Origin: Lewinella sp039816955
GTDB taxonomy: Bacteria > Bacteroidota > Bacteroidia > Chitinophagales > Saprospiraceae
DNA: 64,000 nt
Reading direction: 5' to 3'
Assembly (NCBI GenBank): GCA_039816955.1
Contig: JBCBWU010000004.1
Span: 10,986-74,985 of the forward strand
Below the pieces are notes generated by a model. The model saw only the letters and a program-made list of their open reading frames with translations, did not search any database and was not told where the DNA came from. Positions 50,801 to 56,506 of this stretch are shown here, piece by piece. Numbering within the stretch: position 1 is the first letter of the stretch; each line of letters opens with the position of its first letter. The position numbers were made by a program, and so were the translations under genes.

Positions 50801-52576
50801 GTAAATAATATACGCTAAATCACCAGGTTCAATATTGACTAAAAGCTCTGTACCGGTGTCGATAACTACTGGATTAACAAATTCAATATTGAACTCCCTT
50901 TCACTATCGAATGAAGTCGAATTTGCATCGACTAGAATGAGCTTCAGTTCGCTGTCTTCCGCAATAAATTTTTTACGGGTAGCAGGATACGAATTGTCAA
51001 TGGGTACATAAACCGCACCTACTTTAAAAAGGGCTAAAATTGAAGGGAGCATCTTCTCTGAGCGACTTAACATCAGTCCGATGCGATCTCCGTGTTTCAC
51101 TCCTATATCCACCAGAGTCCGAACTAGATAGTTCGCCACCGTATCCACTTCAGCGTAGGAATAAGATTGGTCTTGAAAAGATAATGCTACCTGCTCTGGA
51201 AACTTCCGTAAGCTTTCCTCCCAGGCCTCAACGAAGGTAGTTGCCGAGTAGACGACTTCCGGCCCTTGTGAAAGACGCAATGCCGCCTCACGTTGCACCG
51301 GTGAACTAATAGTTAAACGTTCACACTTCGTACTCTCCTGCAAAAGAAAACGATCCAAGACATACTGATACGAAGTAGTTAATTGCGCTGCCTCAGCACT
51401 TGATAGGTAAGCGCTATTGAAATCCAATCTGAATTCCAGGCTGCCGTTCCCATGGTCCATGATGTGAATCGACACAGGATCGTCCTCACTTTCATTGGAC
51501 AAGGCTACAATTTGCGCTTCGTACTCACCAAAGGTTTGCGTATAGTTGAACTTTTCGTAGGAAATCCTGGTATCGTAAGGTCTGGAAGGAAGAACTGACA
51601 CTTCCCTCAACAGATCGGTAAGCCGAAAAGATCGATGGCGATAACTATCTGATAATGTTCTTTTTACAACTCTACACAGATCAAGTACAGTGAGGTCATC
51701 ATTAATCTCTACTTGTAGCAAAAGCAGCTGAATGAAAGGCCCAAATGTTGACCTGGCATTCGCATTGCTTCGATTGGCCACTGGCGTACTGAGATGAATG
51801 ACTTCCCGCCGATAAAATTTAGCTAAAACCAGGGCCCAACTAGCGATGAAGAAATGAAGCGCGCTAATCTTTTCTTTTGCACAAAAATCCAGCAACCTGC
51901 GGTAAGGTTCATTTAGCAGCCTAAACTGCCTGGAAAAGTTCTTATTCCCAACTTCAGAGCGAGAAAAAATTAAGGATACTGGCTGACTGAATTTTTGTAC
52001 CCAATACGATTTATCAGCTAAATACTTGGCTGAGTTAAGAGAATGTTGCTCATCCGCAATGAACGCCTGGTAATTCCCGCTGAACAAAGAGGCAGGCTGA
52101 GCGTCGCTGACCGCTAACTTCGCCTGATACGCCTTTTGGGTTTCGTTAAATAGCAGGTTAAATGAAAATCCATCCCCGATTATATGATGGAACTTAGCGT
52201 ACCAGATAAAGGATTGGGGATTGATCTCAAGTAGCCAGAACTCAAACAGAGCTTCCTCATTTTGTAAGTCAAAAGGGAGCAGAAAATTTGCTTTTATCCG
52301 CTCTTTGGCTTCCGCCTCACTCAGGCCTGAAATGCAACTGAATTTAAGTTGCTCCCGGGTAGCCGTTTTATAGACAGGAAGTCCCTCCGTTTCGAAAAAA
52401 GAGAAAGAAAAAATATCATGCGCATCAACTACTGCACGTAATGCTGCTTGCAGCAACTCCTGCTCAACGAAGCCCTTGATGTGTGCATATCCACCAATAT
52501 TATACTGTGGCGACTGCGGAGTCAAGTGTTGATCTAACCAGATACTTCTCTGGATGCTTGCCAATTGTTTTTTCAT
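38834..52576 (-). CDS. P1: initiating NRPS, C-A-T-C-A-T-C-A-T-C-A-T-C
   Basis: This 4580-aa protein begins with a complete C domain (1-430, HHIIGDGFS) and no carrier or ligase before it. That is the layout of lipo-initiation (C-starter) domains that take an acyl-CoA or acyl carrier donor. Then follow A1 450-925, T1 about 968, C2 (HHLIHDGW about 1162), A2 about 1490-1970, T2 about 2013, C3 (HHLIADGWS), A3 2525-3000, T3 about 3045, C4 (HHLVADGWS), A4 3555-4030, T4 about 4074 (IGGNS), and a final C5 (HHIAGDGAS about 4265) with no A after it. Pocket codes: A1 DTESIGTVCK, close to the bacitracin Lys code DAESIGSVCK; A2 and A4 DVMYLGGICK; A3 DAVYLGGICK. The last two are unrecognised, perhaps hydrophobic. 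The start is the ATG at 52576. It is the first gene of the array; no strong promoter is visible in the 222 bp upstream. Confidence 0.95.
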   Translation of the reverse strand: MKKQLASIQRSIWLDQHLTPQSPQYNIGGYAHIKGFVEQELLQAALRAVVDAHDIFSFSFFETEGLPVYKTATREQLKFSCISGLSEAEAKERIKANFLLPFDLQNEEALFEFWLLEINPQSFIWYAKFHHIIGDGFSFNLLFNETQKAYQAKLAVSDAQPASLFSGNYQAFIADEQHSLNSAKYLADKSYWVQKFSQPVSLIFSRSEVGNKNFSRQFRLLNEPYRRLLDFCAKEKISALHFFIASWALVLAKFYRREVIHLSTPVANRSNANARSTFGPFIQLLLLQVEINDDLTVLDLCRVVKRTLSDSYRHRSFRLTDLLREVSVLPSRPYDTRISYEKFNYTQTFGEYEAQIVALSNESEDDPVSIHIMDHGNGSLEFRLDFNSAYLSSAEAAQLTTSYQYVLDRFLLQESTKCERLTISSPVQREAALRLSQGPEVVYSATTFVEAWEESLRKFPEQVALSFQDQSYSYAEVDTVANYLVRTLVDIGVKHGDRIGLMLSRSEKMLPSILALFKVGAVYVPIDNSYPATRKKFIAEDSELKLILVDANSTSFDSEREFNIEFVNPVVIDTGTELLVNIEPGDLAYIIYTSGSTGTPKGVLIQHSALVDYAQTFAAYFELKREDSIAQQSSLSFDTSVEELFPILTVGGRLVIVETPKDFHQLFTVCENNKVTILSTNPFALQYLNQHVDKYALSLRVVISGGDVIRANQIDRLLEKFSVFNTYGPTESTVCATYHPIQQLESSIPIGKPIANRNIYVLAEDNLQPPGALGEIGIGGQGLAVSYLNQADLTAAAFVTVNGERIYRTGDLGKWDHQGRLLFAGRKDQQLSYRGYRIEAGEIETQIKALNARITDCLVTIRLVNDAPVLVAYLISDEPESAAFSYGSALRKHLPAFMIPTYFMRLASFPTTPNGKMDAKALPLPVQGEKKQQKTLASTPEELIVANIWGQLLQTQELDVQTSFFELGGHSLLANQYISILRDEQGQDITLKAFYENPTIREQADLLLTNTEHFAPKITVAPELDYYPLSFPQERLWFLNQLDDSNKAYYVPRGIRMTGTLDRELLERSFTEVVRKHEILRTSFIEIDGLPYQRINPPDYFNIPLHDYESLEPEEQQAAIDNFIAAEGQRLFNLETGPLLRVTLLKKSSQEHIFVFCQHHLIHDGWTQGVLLREFIRTYTQLSRKSDYQLPANKFQFKDFAYWQKAYLSGEILEQHKKFWQAKLKGASQILPLPTIAPRPKRLTGAGGLLVEVIDPAFAEEIRQFSRKAQVTVFITMLTAFKIVLSKFSNETDLCIGTAAANRRLGVMQTMLGMIINTLALRTQLSRQATLKELLEQIKDTCFEAYAYEDTPFGKVVEWVQPDRDLGLMPIFQYMFSFMNTPSRNLHLPDLELQVLNVHNRTAKFDINVVVVTPMEQAAQEGRTGHDERIIVEWEYNSDIFSVDVMQQMLRLYMRVLRLIINEPELTYEQLGSLTTEEQEQIVLQQKTDAAPLIDTRSVIRRFAEQVKSHPNQAAVVYDDKTFSYQTLDELSDRVATYLINKHQVGAEDIIGIQLERSEWLIATILGVLKTGAAYLPIDINYPQNRIDYMLADCRCRVVIADTLLANIRTTEWSGSFKPVEIRPDQLAYIIYTSGSTGRPKGVMIEHRSLSNFLDAYGLVDRHRCSLTCRYVFDVSVMEIFTSLCSGSTLFVPQQEVVAAPEDYAAYLYQQQVSHCYLHPMHLEQIGAVLGSYDKVYLKKMLIGVEGIKPAAIAWYAAAGVEIVNGYGPTEATICSTFYQVKQLDDIKTANLPIGQALPNYQVYILEPEGVNLQPLGVVGELCISGAGLARGYVNDAAYTAEKFVDHPFAVEERLYRTGDLARWLPDGNLSFVGRKDAQLKLRGYRIEAAEVEQSLLACPSVDQALVAIWSAGPVPALVAYLVTSSPLDKKALQAILKADLPAHMIPNYYVELDAFPLTVNGKIDRAELPAPDQQAGIQNTYEAPRTDEEMQLVAIWQELLQVEKVGIRDNFFDLGGHSLLATRLLNKVRQRFSGAISLRAVFENPTIAGLAEQLSYQDYSPIPRSPQMPSYPLSSSQKRLWILSQDTDGQRAYSIPGVFKLRGQLDKEQLSAAFKVVIQRHESLRTGFVQDDSGEVSQFIIPAEQVRFRVEEAGYIAAEDLDYQAFLAELSFSLDEAPLLRAKLIEVGEQSYVLVIVVHHLIADGWSIEILGRDLMMSYNSLVAGQTRVLPELTIQYKDFVFWQTGREQQLKTQQAYWLTQLGGELPVLDFPTYASRPAFKTYRGASITHAFSGTLTEELEQMATEQNATLFMVLLAAINGLLFRYTGNRDIILGTPVAGRQHPDLEHQIGLYLNTIAVRTPIEPAASFRSLVEVQKSVLLAGYDHQDYPFDQLVNELNPPRDTSRSPLFDVLVVLQNQQDLGLNQEEGLQRLNIEPVRDLDRGLSPFDFTFSFTPDPKGLQLRLEYNTDIYHADQVKQFVQHLEVFLSEVSAQPNLPVVEVPYLDITDLQRLQMLGRGVAQTLNAPTVVHRIREQVRHYPERTALVFEDQQLSYQVLDELSDRVAAYLVAQHQVSTEDVVGIQLERSEWLIVTMLGIMKAGAAYLPIDPNYPQRRIDYMLADCGCLVVIDDALVSEIRSTRWSGSFDPVEIRSDQLAYVIYTSGSTGRPKGVMIEHHSLSNNIEAYGLVGPHRCSLSCRYVFDASVVEIFSTLCSGSTLFVPQQELVMAPEDYATYLHRHQISHCYLHPMHLEQIGTVLGSYDEVYLKKMLIGVEGIKPAAIAWYVKAGVEIVNGYGPTEATICSTFYQVKQLEDIKTANLPIGQALPNYQVYILEPEGVNLQPLGAVGELCVSGAGLARGYVNDAHYTAQKFIDHPFEAGARLYRTGDLARWLLDGNLSFVGRKDTQLKLRGHRIEAAEIEQSLLGYPGVDQALVTIRSVGSIPVLVAYLVTAQALDKKALQAALRADLPAHMIPNYFVELDAFPLTINGKIDRANLPAPDQQSGIQNTYEAPRNDAERRLVAIWQELLQVEKIGIRDSFFDLGGHSLLATRLLNQVRQQFSGALSLRELFEHPTIAGLSEQLNYQDYNPIPRSPEMPSYPLSSSQKRLWILSQDADGHRAYSIPGLFKLSGQLDKEQLTAAFKVVIQRHESLRTGFVQDDSGSVSQFVIPVDKVRFRVEEAGFIAPQNLDYQALLAGLSLSLDEAPLLRALLVEVGEQSHILVVSVHHLVADGWSIELLGRDLMMSYNSLLAGQTPDLSELTIQYKDFVFWQSGRKQQLETQQTYWLSQLAGELPVLDFPTYASRPAIKTYRGASITHSFSSTLIQELEQMAIEQNATLFMVLLAAINGLLFRYTGNRDIILGTPVAGRQHPDLEHQIGLYLNTIAVRTPIAPTASFRSLVEVQKSVLLAGYDHQDYPFDQLVNELNPPRDTSRSPLFDALVVLQNQRDLGLNQEEGLQQLSIEAVREYDRGLSQFDFTFSFTPDPNGLQLRLEYNTDIYHAGQVTQFLQHLEAFLSEVSARPDQSIAAVPYLDTADQQRLQALGKGDAPAMETSTVVDRIKEQVRQFPERMAVVFEDQELSYQALDGLSDQVAAYLITNHQVGPEEVVGIQLEHSEWLIVAMLGILKAGAAYLPIDPNYPQKRIDYMLTDCGCRVVIDNKVLDEIKTTEWSGSFEQLEIRPDQLAYVIYTSGSTGRPKGVMIEHQSLSNFLEAYGLVGPHRCSLTCRFVFDVSVMEIFTALSSGSTLFVPEQEVVMVPEDYAAYLHQHQISHCYLHPMHLEQIGTVLGSYDELYLKKMLIGVEGIKPAAITWYVAAGVEIVNGYGPTEATICSTFYQVKKLEDIKTANLPIGQALSNYQVYILEPGGVHLQPLGAVGELCVSGAGLARGYVNDVAYTAQKFIDHPFEAGARLYRTGDLARWLPDGNLSFVGRKDTQLKLRGHRIEAAEVEQSLLDYPGVDQALVSIRPVSSAPALVAYLTSTVEVEIVELRSYLQTRLPAYMTPSFFVLLEEFPLLLNGKIDRNVLARTELSELVNESYAPPESEAERSLQAIWEAVLGRENISINSNFFEIGGNSIQLIQVRTKIGDTFQRLPKVGQLYAHPTIRSQAHLLKELTPREPVLRNLDLSTVGQLSQAQKRMWLMHQLHGSEQYHIPLALDITGPLEVDDLKKSFAIMVGRHDLLRAVYARAGKQVETVMLPAGSWTMAYHDWTGDQAGDLEDTTTTFFSRPFNLERDFPLRVQLIKVQNGKYQLQIVLHHIAGDGASIQILVRELMTIYEQLRLRQAIPNPTRATYRDFIAHERAKETRQDSANLLAYWKQQLAEVSPLELSSEFQYQRGNDDEASCHSFSVPGAMLDQLSRMNGQQGLTMFMSLLAAFKILLSKLSKQRDICIGTPISMREKIEYASTIGCFLNVLPIRTTCNQSSSLQAYLQEVKRGVLDALEHKDLPFEKMVETLNPDRRMTSSPVFQVMFNMMTSESSAKSSEGLKVEQLSPNWYRSKYQMTMYVQQGDSLNFNIVYKSSLFNADYMQHLEEQLLLIIDKMVTRPDTIIQELDIAAKPTTNTQIEQWDFLQD
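40640..48095 (-). repeat. Tandem duplication of A-T-C units inside P1 (period about 3.1 kb)
   Basis: Three homologous segments begin at about 48095, 44998 and 41905, each at the start of an adenylation domain (VIRRFAEQV, VVHRIREQV, VVDRIKEQV), so the period is about 3.09-3.10 kb. The first two copies are full A-T-C units. The third stops within A4 near VAYL (about 40640), after which the A9-A10, T and C5 sequences differ. By eye most of the protein sequence is the same between copies, including long runs such as those around YLHPMHLEQIG and NGYGPTEATICSTF. The unit boundaries fall in the C-A linker, so the repeat is an A-T-C exchange unit rather than a canonical C-A-T module. It is also an assembly hazard for short reads. 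Confidence 0.88.
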
Positions 52577-52798
52577 ACAAGAGAGACGTGAACATCGGTT
52601 ATTAAGGGTACTTTAGAAGGCTTCTTTTTCAAGCTTCTAAGGAATTATCAAACGTGCAGTTTCCAGAAATGTTGAGTCCTCTATTATCTAAAAAAAGGTG
52701 CAAGTCGCAGTCCGGGTTGTAAAGCGTAAAAACGAAACTTAATTTGAAAACGGCAAGAAAATTACAGAAAATCTGCAAAAGGGCGTAAAAAAAGAAAT
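52577..52798 (-). promoter_or_regulatory. Leader region of the NRPS operon, with an inverted repeat
   Basis: This 222-bp AT-rich gap separates the frameshifted vWA gene from P1. At 52613-52640 lies an inverted repeat: arms TTAGAAGGCTT and AAGCTTCTAA form a 10-bp stem with one bulged G and a 7-nt loop, 37 bp before the P1 start codon. There is no U-tract after it on the minus strand, so it does not look like a terminator. It could be a 5'-UTR hairpin or operator. I see no convincing TAnnTTTG box with a correctly spaced TTTG, so the transcription start cannot be placed. Confidence 0.35.
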
Positions 52799-54738
52799 TT
52801 AGTTCTGACCGGTTCTGGCAAGCAGTTCTGCGGTGTTTGTTAGTTGGTTCAGAAAAGCACGTCTTATTCCGTAAGGGTCGTCTCCCAATGAGTTAATGGC
52901 AATTTCTTCTACAAGTTGCAGGTCAGCAACTCCAGTGTAATCAGAGTCTTGTAGAAGCAAGCTGTAAGCGGCTATTGCGGTGGCCCAACGGTAGTTGCAG
53001 CTGGTTTCTTCAACGGAACGTACGTCAGTTGTTAACTCATGTACCAAAAGTTGACTCTGGGTCTCGTCGGGCTGCTTGTAGCGCAATTCCAAACGTCCCA
53101 AAACCAAATCCTTTTGATCCAGCTCATGGGGTATGATCTCGTACAAGGCGGTAACACTATGCCCGCACCAATCTCACCCGCATCTTTGGTATCGTCATCA
53201 AAATCCTCTTTTGCCAATAGGCGATTTTCGTAGCCTACTAAACGGTAAGACTTCACGCTATTTGGGCTAAACTCCAGCTGCAGCTTCACATCCTTGGCAA
53301 TTGTATAGAGCGAACCGGTCAACTCTTCGCCAAAAACCTTACGTGCTTCTTCCGGCGTATCAATGTAAGCGTACATACCGTTGCCCTTATCCGCTAGGCG
53401 TTCCAGGCGGTTATCCTTCAGGTTGCCAAAGCCAAAACCCAGGGTGGTCAGAAATACTCCCGACTTCTTTTCTTCTTCGATCAGTGCCTCCAATGCACTT
53501 TCACTGCTGATACCCACATTGAAATCTCCGTCAGTTGCCAGGATCACGCGATTATTGCCACTTTCAATAAAATACTCCCGCGCCAGTTCGTAGGCCAAGC
53601 GAATGCCTCTTCCACCGGCCGTTGATCCGCCGGACTTCAAATTTTGCAAGGCAGTAAGAATGGTCTCCTTTTCGGCCACTGTAGTGGGAGGTAATACTAC
53701 GCCAGCAGCCCCCGCATAAACGACAAAAGCGACTTGATCTTCCGGACGAAGCCGGTCCAGCAAAAACTCAATTGACTGCTTGACTAGCGGCAATTTATTA
53801 GGAGCGCCCATGGAGCCCGACACATCCAGCAAAAAAGTCAGGTTGCTAACTGGTAATTCTTGCAGGGATTTATGCTCACCCTGCAAGGCTACTGACAGTA
53901 GTAAATGATCCGCGTTCCAGGGACATACCGCCATTTCAGAGTGTACAGCAAAAGGGTGTTCATCATCCGGTTGGAGGTAATCGTACTCAAAGTAATTGAC
54001 CATCTCCTCCGTTCGGACCACCTGAGCGGGAGGCATTTGCCCACGCTGGAGATAGGACCGGACAATACTGTATGCAGCCCGATCTACATCGACTCCGAAG
54101 GTGGAAAAGCGCTCTTGTTCCGGGCTGAGAAAACTGTTCTCTACACGTTGGCCAAATTCATTACCACTTTCGGCTTCCTGAGAAGTAGCGGCGGGAGTAA
54201 GCCCCTGTTTTGAAAGCTGCGGATTTGCTGGGGCGGTAGTATTATCTGATTGCTGTCCTTGTACCCTTTTACCATCAATGTAATAGTTAGTGGCACTGTT
54301 GCGGCTGCCGCGCACGCTCATATGGCTGCCTTCAATCGTACTAATGCTATAACTACAGTCCTTTTTAATCGCCGGCATCCGGTATTCACGTACCACTACT
54401 GCATCGAGCGTCACGCTCTTTTTCTCAAGAACTATATCAAGCGTCACGACCTCATTATCCTTGACCAGGATACTATCCGCTCGAAATGTCTCATAACCTA
54501 GGTAGTACACCTCAATGGCATAGATCCCAGCGGGAATTGAATTCAACACATAATTTCCATCGAAGTCTGTTTCGCAGCCCTTTATTATGGTTCCATTTTC
54601 AAACAAAGCGACGGAAGCAAAAACCACCGGATCTTTGGTTTCCATCTCCATTACCTGGCCTTTAATTATCCCGGATTGGGCCAACAAAAGAATTGGTGAG
54701 AGTACAAATAGTGATAACGAGAGTGCGAGCTTTTTCAT
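52799..54738 (-). pseudogene. vWA-domain surface protein (YfbK-like, DUF3520 tail), disrupted by a frameshift
   Basis: The upstream part has a signal peptide (residues 1-20, ending LLLAQS), a carboxypeptidase-regulatory-like beta-sandwich (about 23-110, DFDGNY), a plug-like segment (YYIDGKRV), the vWF_A-associated N-terminal region (GVDVDRAAYSIVRSYL) and a vWA domain with the MIDAS motif DVSGSMG near residue 306 and ATDGDFNVG. After GEIGAG, near 53161, the frame changes. The continuation TALYEIIPHELDQKD is in another frame and runs to the stop at 52799. Restoring one C in GGGCATAGT (giving GGG-CCA-TAGT-like spacing) rejoins the frames as GHSVTALYE. One frame ends early, at 53032. Either this is a real one-base deletion or a sequencing error. 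Such proteins are common in Bacteroidota; their substrate is unknown. Confidence 0.8.
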
Positions 54739-54935
54739 AACCAGTGACGTTTGTTTCTCCTAAGTTGAAGAACTTCAGCACAACAAACCACTCCATTTTG
54801 GTTTAAAAGTCAGCTTTCTAAATTCCAAATAATCTGTCGTCCATGTGTCCTGCAAATCTTAGTTTGATCCACTATCTTTAGCCGAAACACTATCTAGTAA
54901 CACTGTGCTTGCGCGCCGGATTGAAGCCAACAAAA

Positions 54936-56363
54936 ATGAAATCAACCAAGAAACTGTTATCACTGCTGGGGCTACTTTTTCTTTTACCCCTAGGAACTTA
55001 TGCCCAAGAGATTTGCGACAACGCCATCGATGACGATGGGGACGGGCTCATAGACTTCCAAGATGATGATTGTGAATGTGAGTTCATCGAACTCCGATCC
55101 TTGATCCCCAATCCCTCATTTGAGAATATGGATTGCTGTCCGGATCAGTTCTTTCGACTCGATTGCGCTCCGCCCTGGTTTACCAGTATAGGTACGGTGC
55201 CGGACTACATTCACACTTGTGGTTACAGCGGTCCGGAAGGCATTGCGGTACCACTACCCTACCCTGATGGTCAAGGTATCGTGGGTTTCTCCAATGGGCA
55301 AGTACGCGGTGATCTACCCATCGAATGGGACTGGAAGGAATACGCTGCGGTTTGTCTTTTGGGCACCATGGAAGCCGGAAAGACCTACCGCATTGAGTTT
55401 TCGCTAGGATTCTCGAGCCAGCTCCGTTCTCCGCCAATGGAATTGACGCTATTTGGTACACCTGATTGCTTCAATTTCCCTTTCGGCCTCGGTGCAAATG
55501 ACCTGCCAGGTTGCCCCACCAACCATGATGATTGGTATCGTATGGAGGGTAAATTCATCGACCCCGACGTGCCCGGTGAGGTTTGGGTAGATGACTTTTT
55601 TGAGTTTACGCCCGAACAAGATATTCGAGCCATTGCCATCGGTGGGCCGTGCGAACATTTTGACGGTGAGATCACCAACTACTACTTCCTCGACAATCTG
55701 ATCATGGAAGAGACTTTCCGTTTTCAGTACCAGGTACTTGAAAGCGGAGATATTTGTGCAGACGACTTCACCCTCTCGGTAGATGTTTCCACTGCAGTGG
55801 AATACCAATGGTATAGAGATAGCATCGCGCTAGTAGGTGAAACTGGTCCTAGTTTGCAAGTAGCAGATTACGGAGACGGCTTTTATCAGGTGCGCATGAT
55901 AGAGCCGGACGGTTGTCGAATTTCGCCTCCGTACGAATATGTACGTCCAGGCACCCCCGTAACCGATCTTGAAGCTACCATTTGTGAAGGCGAGGTCTAT
56001 ACCGCTGGTGATTTCACCGCCGAAGAGGAAGGACTTTACACCTACATTGTACCCGCCAGCAACGGTTGCGATAGCATCATCAACCTAACGCTCAAGCCTT
56101 GTCAATTGTATTTGCCCAATGTCTTCTCGCCCAATCGAGACGGTGTAAATGACACCTTCCGGATTTACGCTAAGGAAGCCACCGAAAACTATACCATCCA
56201 CATATTTGACCGCTGGGGCAACCAGATCTTTATCGGTCAAGAATGGGACGGGCGTGTCAAGGGCAAACCGGCCTCGCAGGGTGTGTACATTTTCTATGTA
56301 GAGGTGGATAATGGGGGCTCAACCAAAACGGTGCAACAAGGGTCAGTCACCTTGATTCGTTAG
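54936..56363 (+). CDS. Secreted protein with T9SS (CHU_C/gliding-type) C-terminal sorting domain
   Basis: From the ATG at 54936 the protein is 475 aa. An upstream in-frame TTG at 54909 would place charged residues before the signal peptide, so I reject it. The signal peptide (KKLLSLLGLLFLLPL) ends near TYAQE. Then follows the aspartate-rich CDNAIDDDGDGLIDFQDDDC motif of MopE/thrombospondin-type calcium sites. A middle beta-rich region contains NPSFENMDCC, which resembles carbohydrate-binding-like modules. An Ig-like stretch follows (YQWYRDS). The last 85 residues (LPNVFSPNRDGVNDTF, FDRWGNQIF, GVYIFYVEV) match the gliding-motility-associated CHU_C C-terminal domain that directs export by the type IX secretion system. 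It should be attached to or released from the cell surface. No enzymatic domain was recognised. Confidence 0.88.
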   Translation: MKSTKKLLSLLGLLFLLPLGTYAQEICDNAIDDDGDGLIDFQDDDCECEFIELRSLIPNPSFENMDCCPDQFFRLDCAPPWFTSIGTVPDYIHTCGYSGPEGIAVPLPYPDGQGIVGFSNGQVRGDLPIEWDWKEYAAVCLLGTMEAGKTYRIEFSLGFSSQLRSPPMELTLFGTPDCFNFPFGLGANDLPGCPTNHDDWYRMEGKFIDPDVPGEVWVDDFFEFTPEQDIRAIAIGGPCEHFDGEITNYYFLDNLIMEETFRFQYQVLESGDICADDFTLSVDVSTAVEYQWYRDSIALVGETGPSLQVADYGDGFYQVRMIEPDGCRISPPYEYVRPGTPVTDLEATICEGEVYTAGDFTAEEEGLYTYIVPASNGCDSIINLTLKPCQLYLPNVFSPNRDGVNDTFRIYAKEATENYTIHIFDRWGNQIFIGQEWDGRVKGKPASQGVYIFYVEVDNGGSTKTVQQGSVTLIR

Positions 56364-56414
56364 GTACCAGAAAGGCTCATGAAAGCTGTCGTTCTATCCA
56401 GAAGTTAGCGGCCG

Positions 56415-56457
56415 AAGTTTCTTCTGCACTTTTCTACTGGTGCAGGAAACTTTTGTT
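56415..56457 (+). terminator. Rho-independent terminator after the T9SS-sorted protein gene
   Basis: Arms AAGTTTC and GAAACTT enclose a second stem CTGCAC/GTGCAG with a 2-nt bulge and a 10-nt loop, about 13 base pairs in all, followed directly by TTTTGTT. It lies 52 bp after the stop at 56363 and 50 bp before the uvrC ATG. That separates the two transcripts and rules out the upstream TTG as the uvrC start. Confidence 0.75.
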
Positions 56458-56506
56458 GGGTAAAAACAATTATTTTGAGGGCGTAAAGAAGAACACAAAT
56501 CGGCGC

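Noticed and set aside
56453..56506. TTG start 18 codons upstream for uvrC
   Set aside because: It lies within the T-tract of the terminator at 56415-56457, so the ribosome start would not be on the uvrC transcript.
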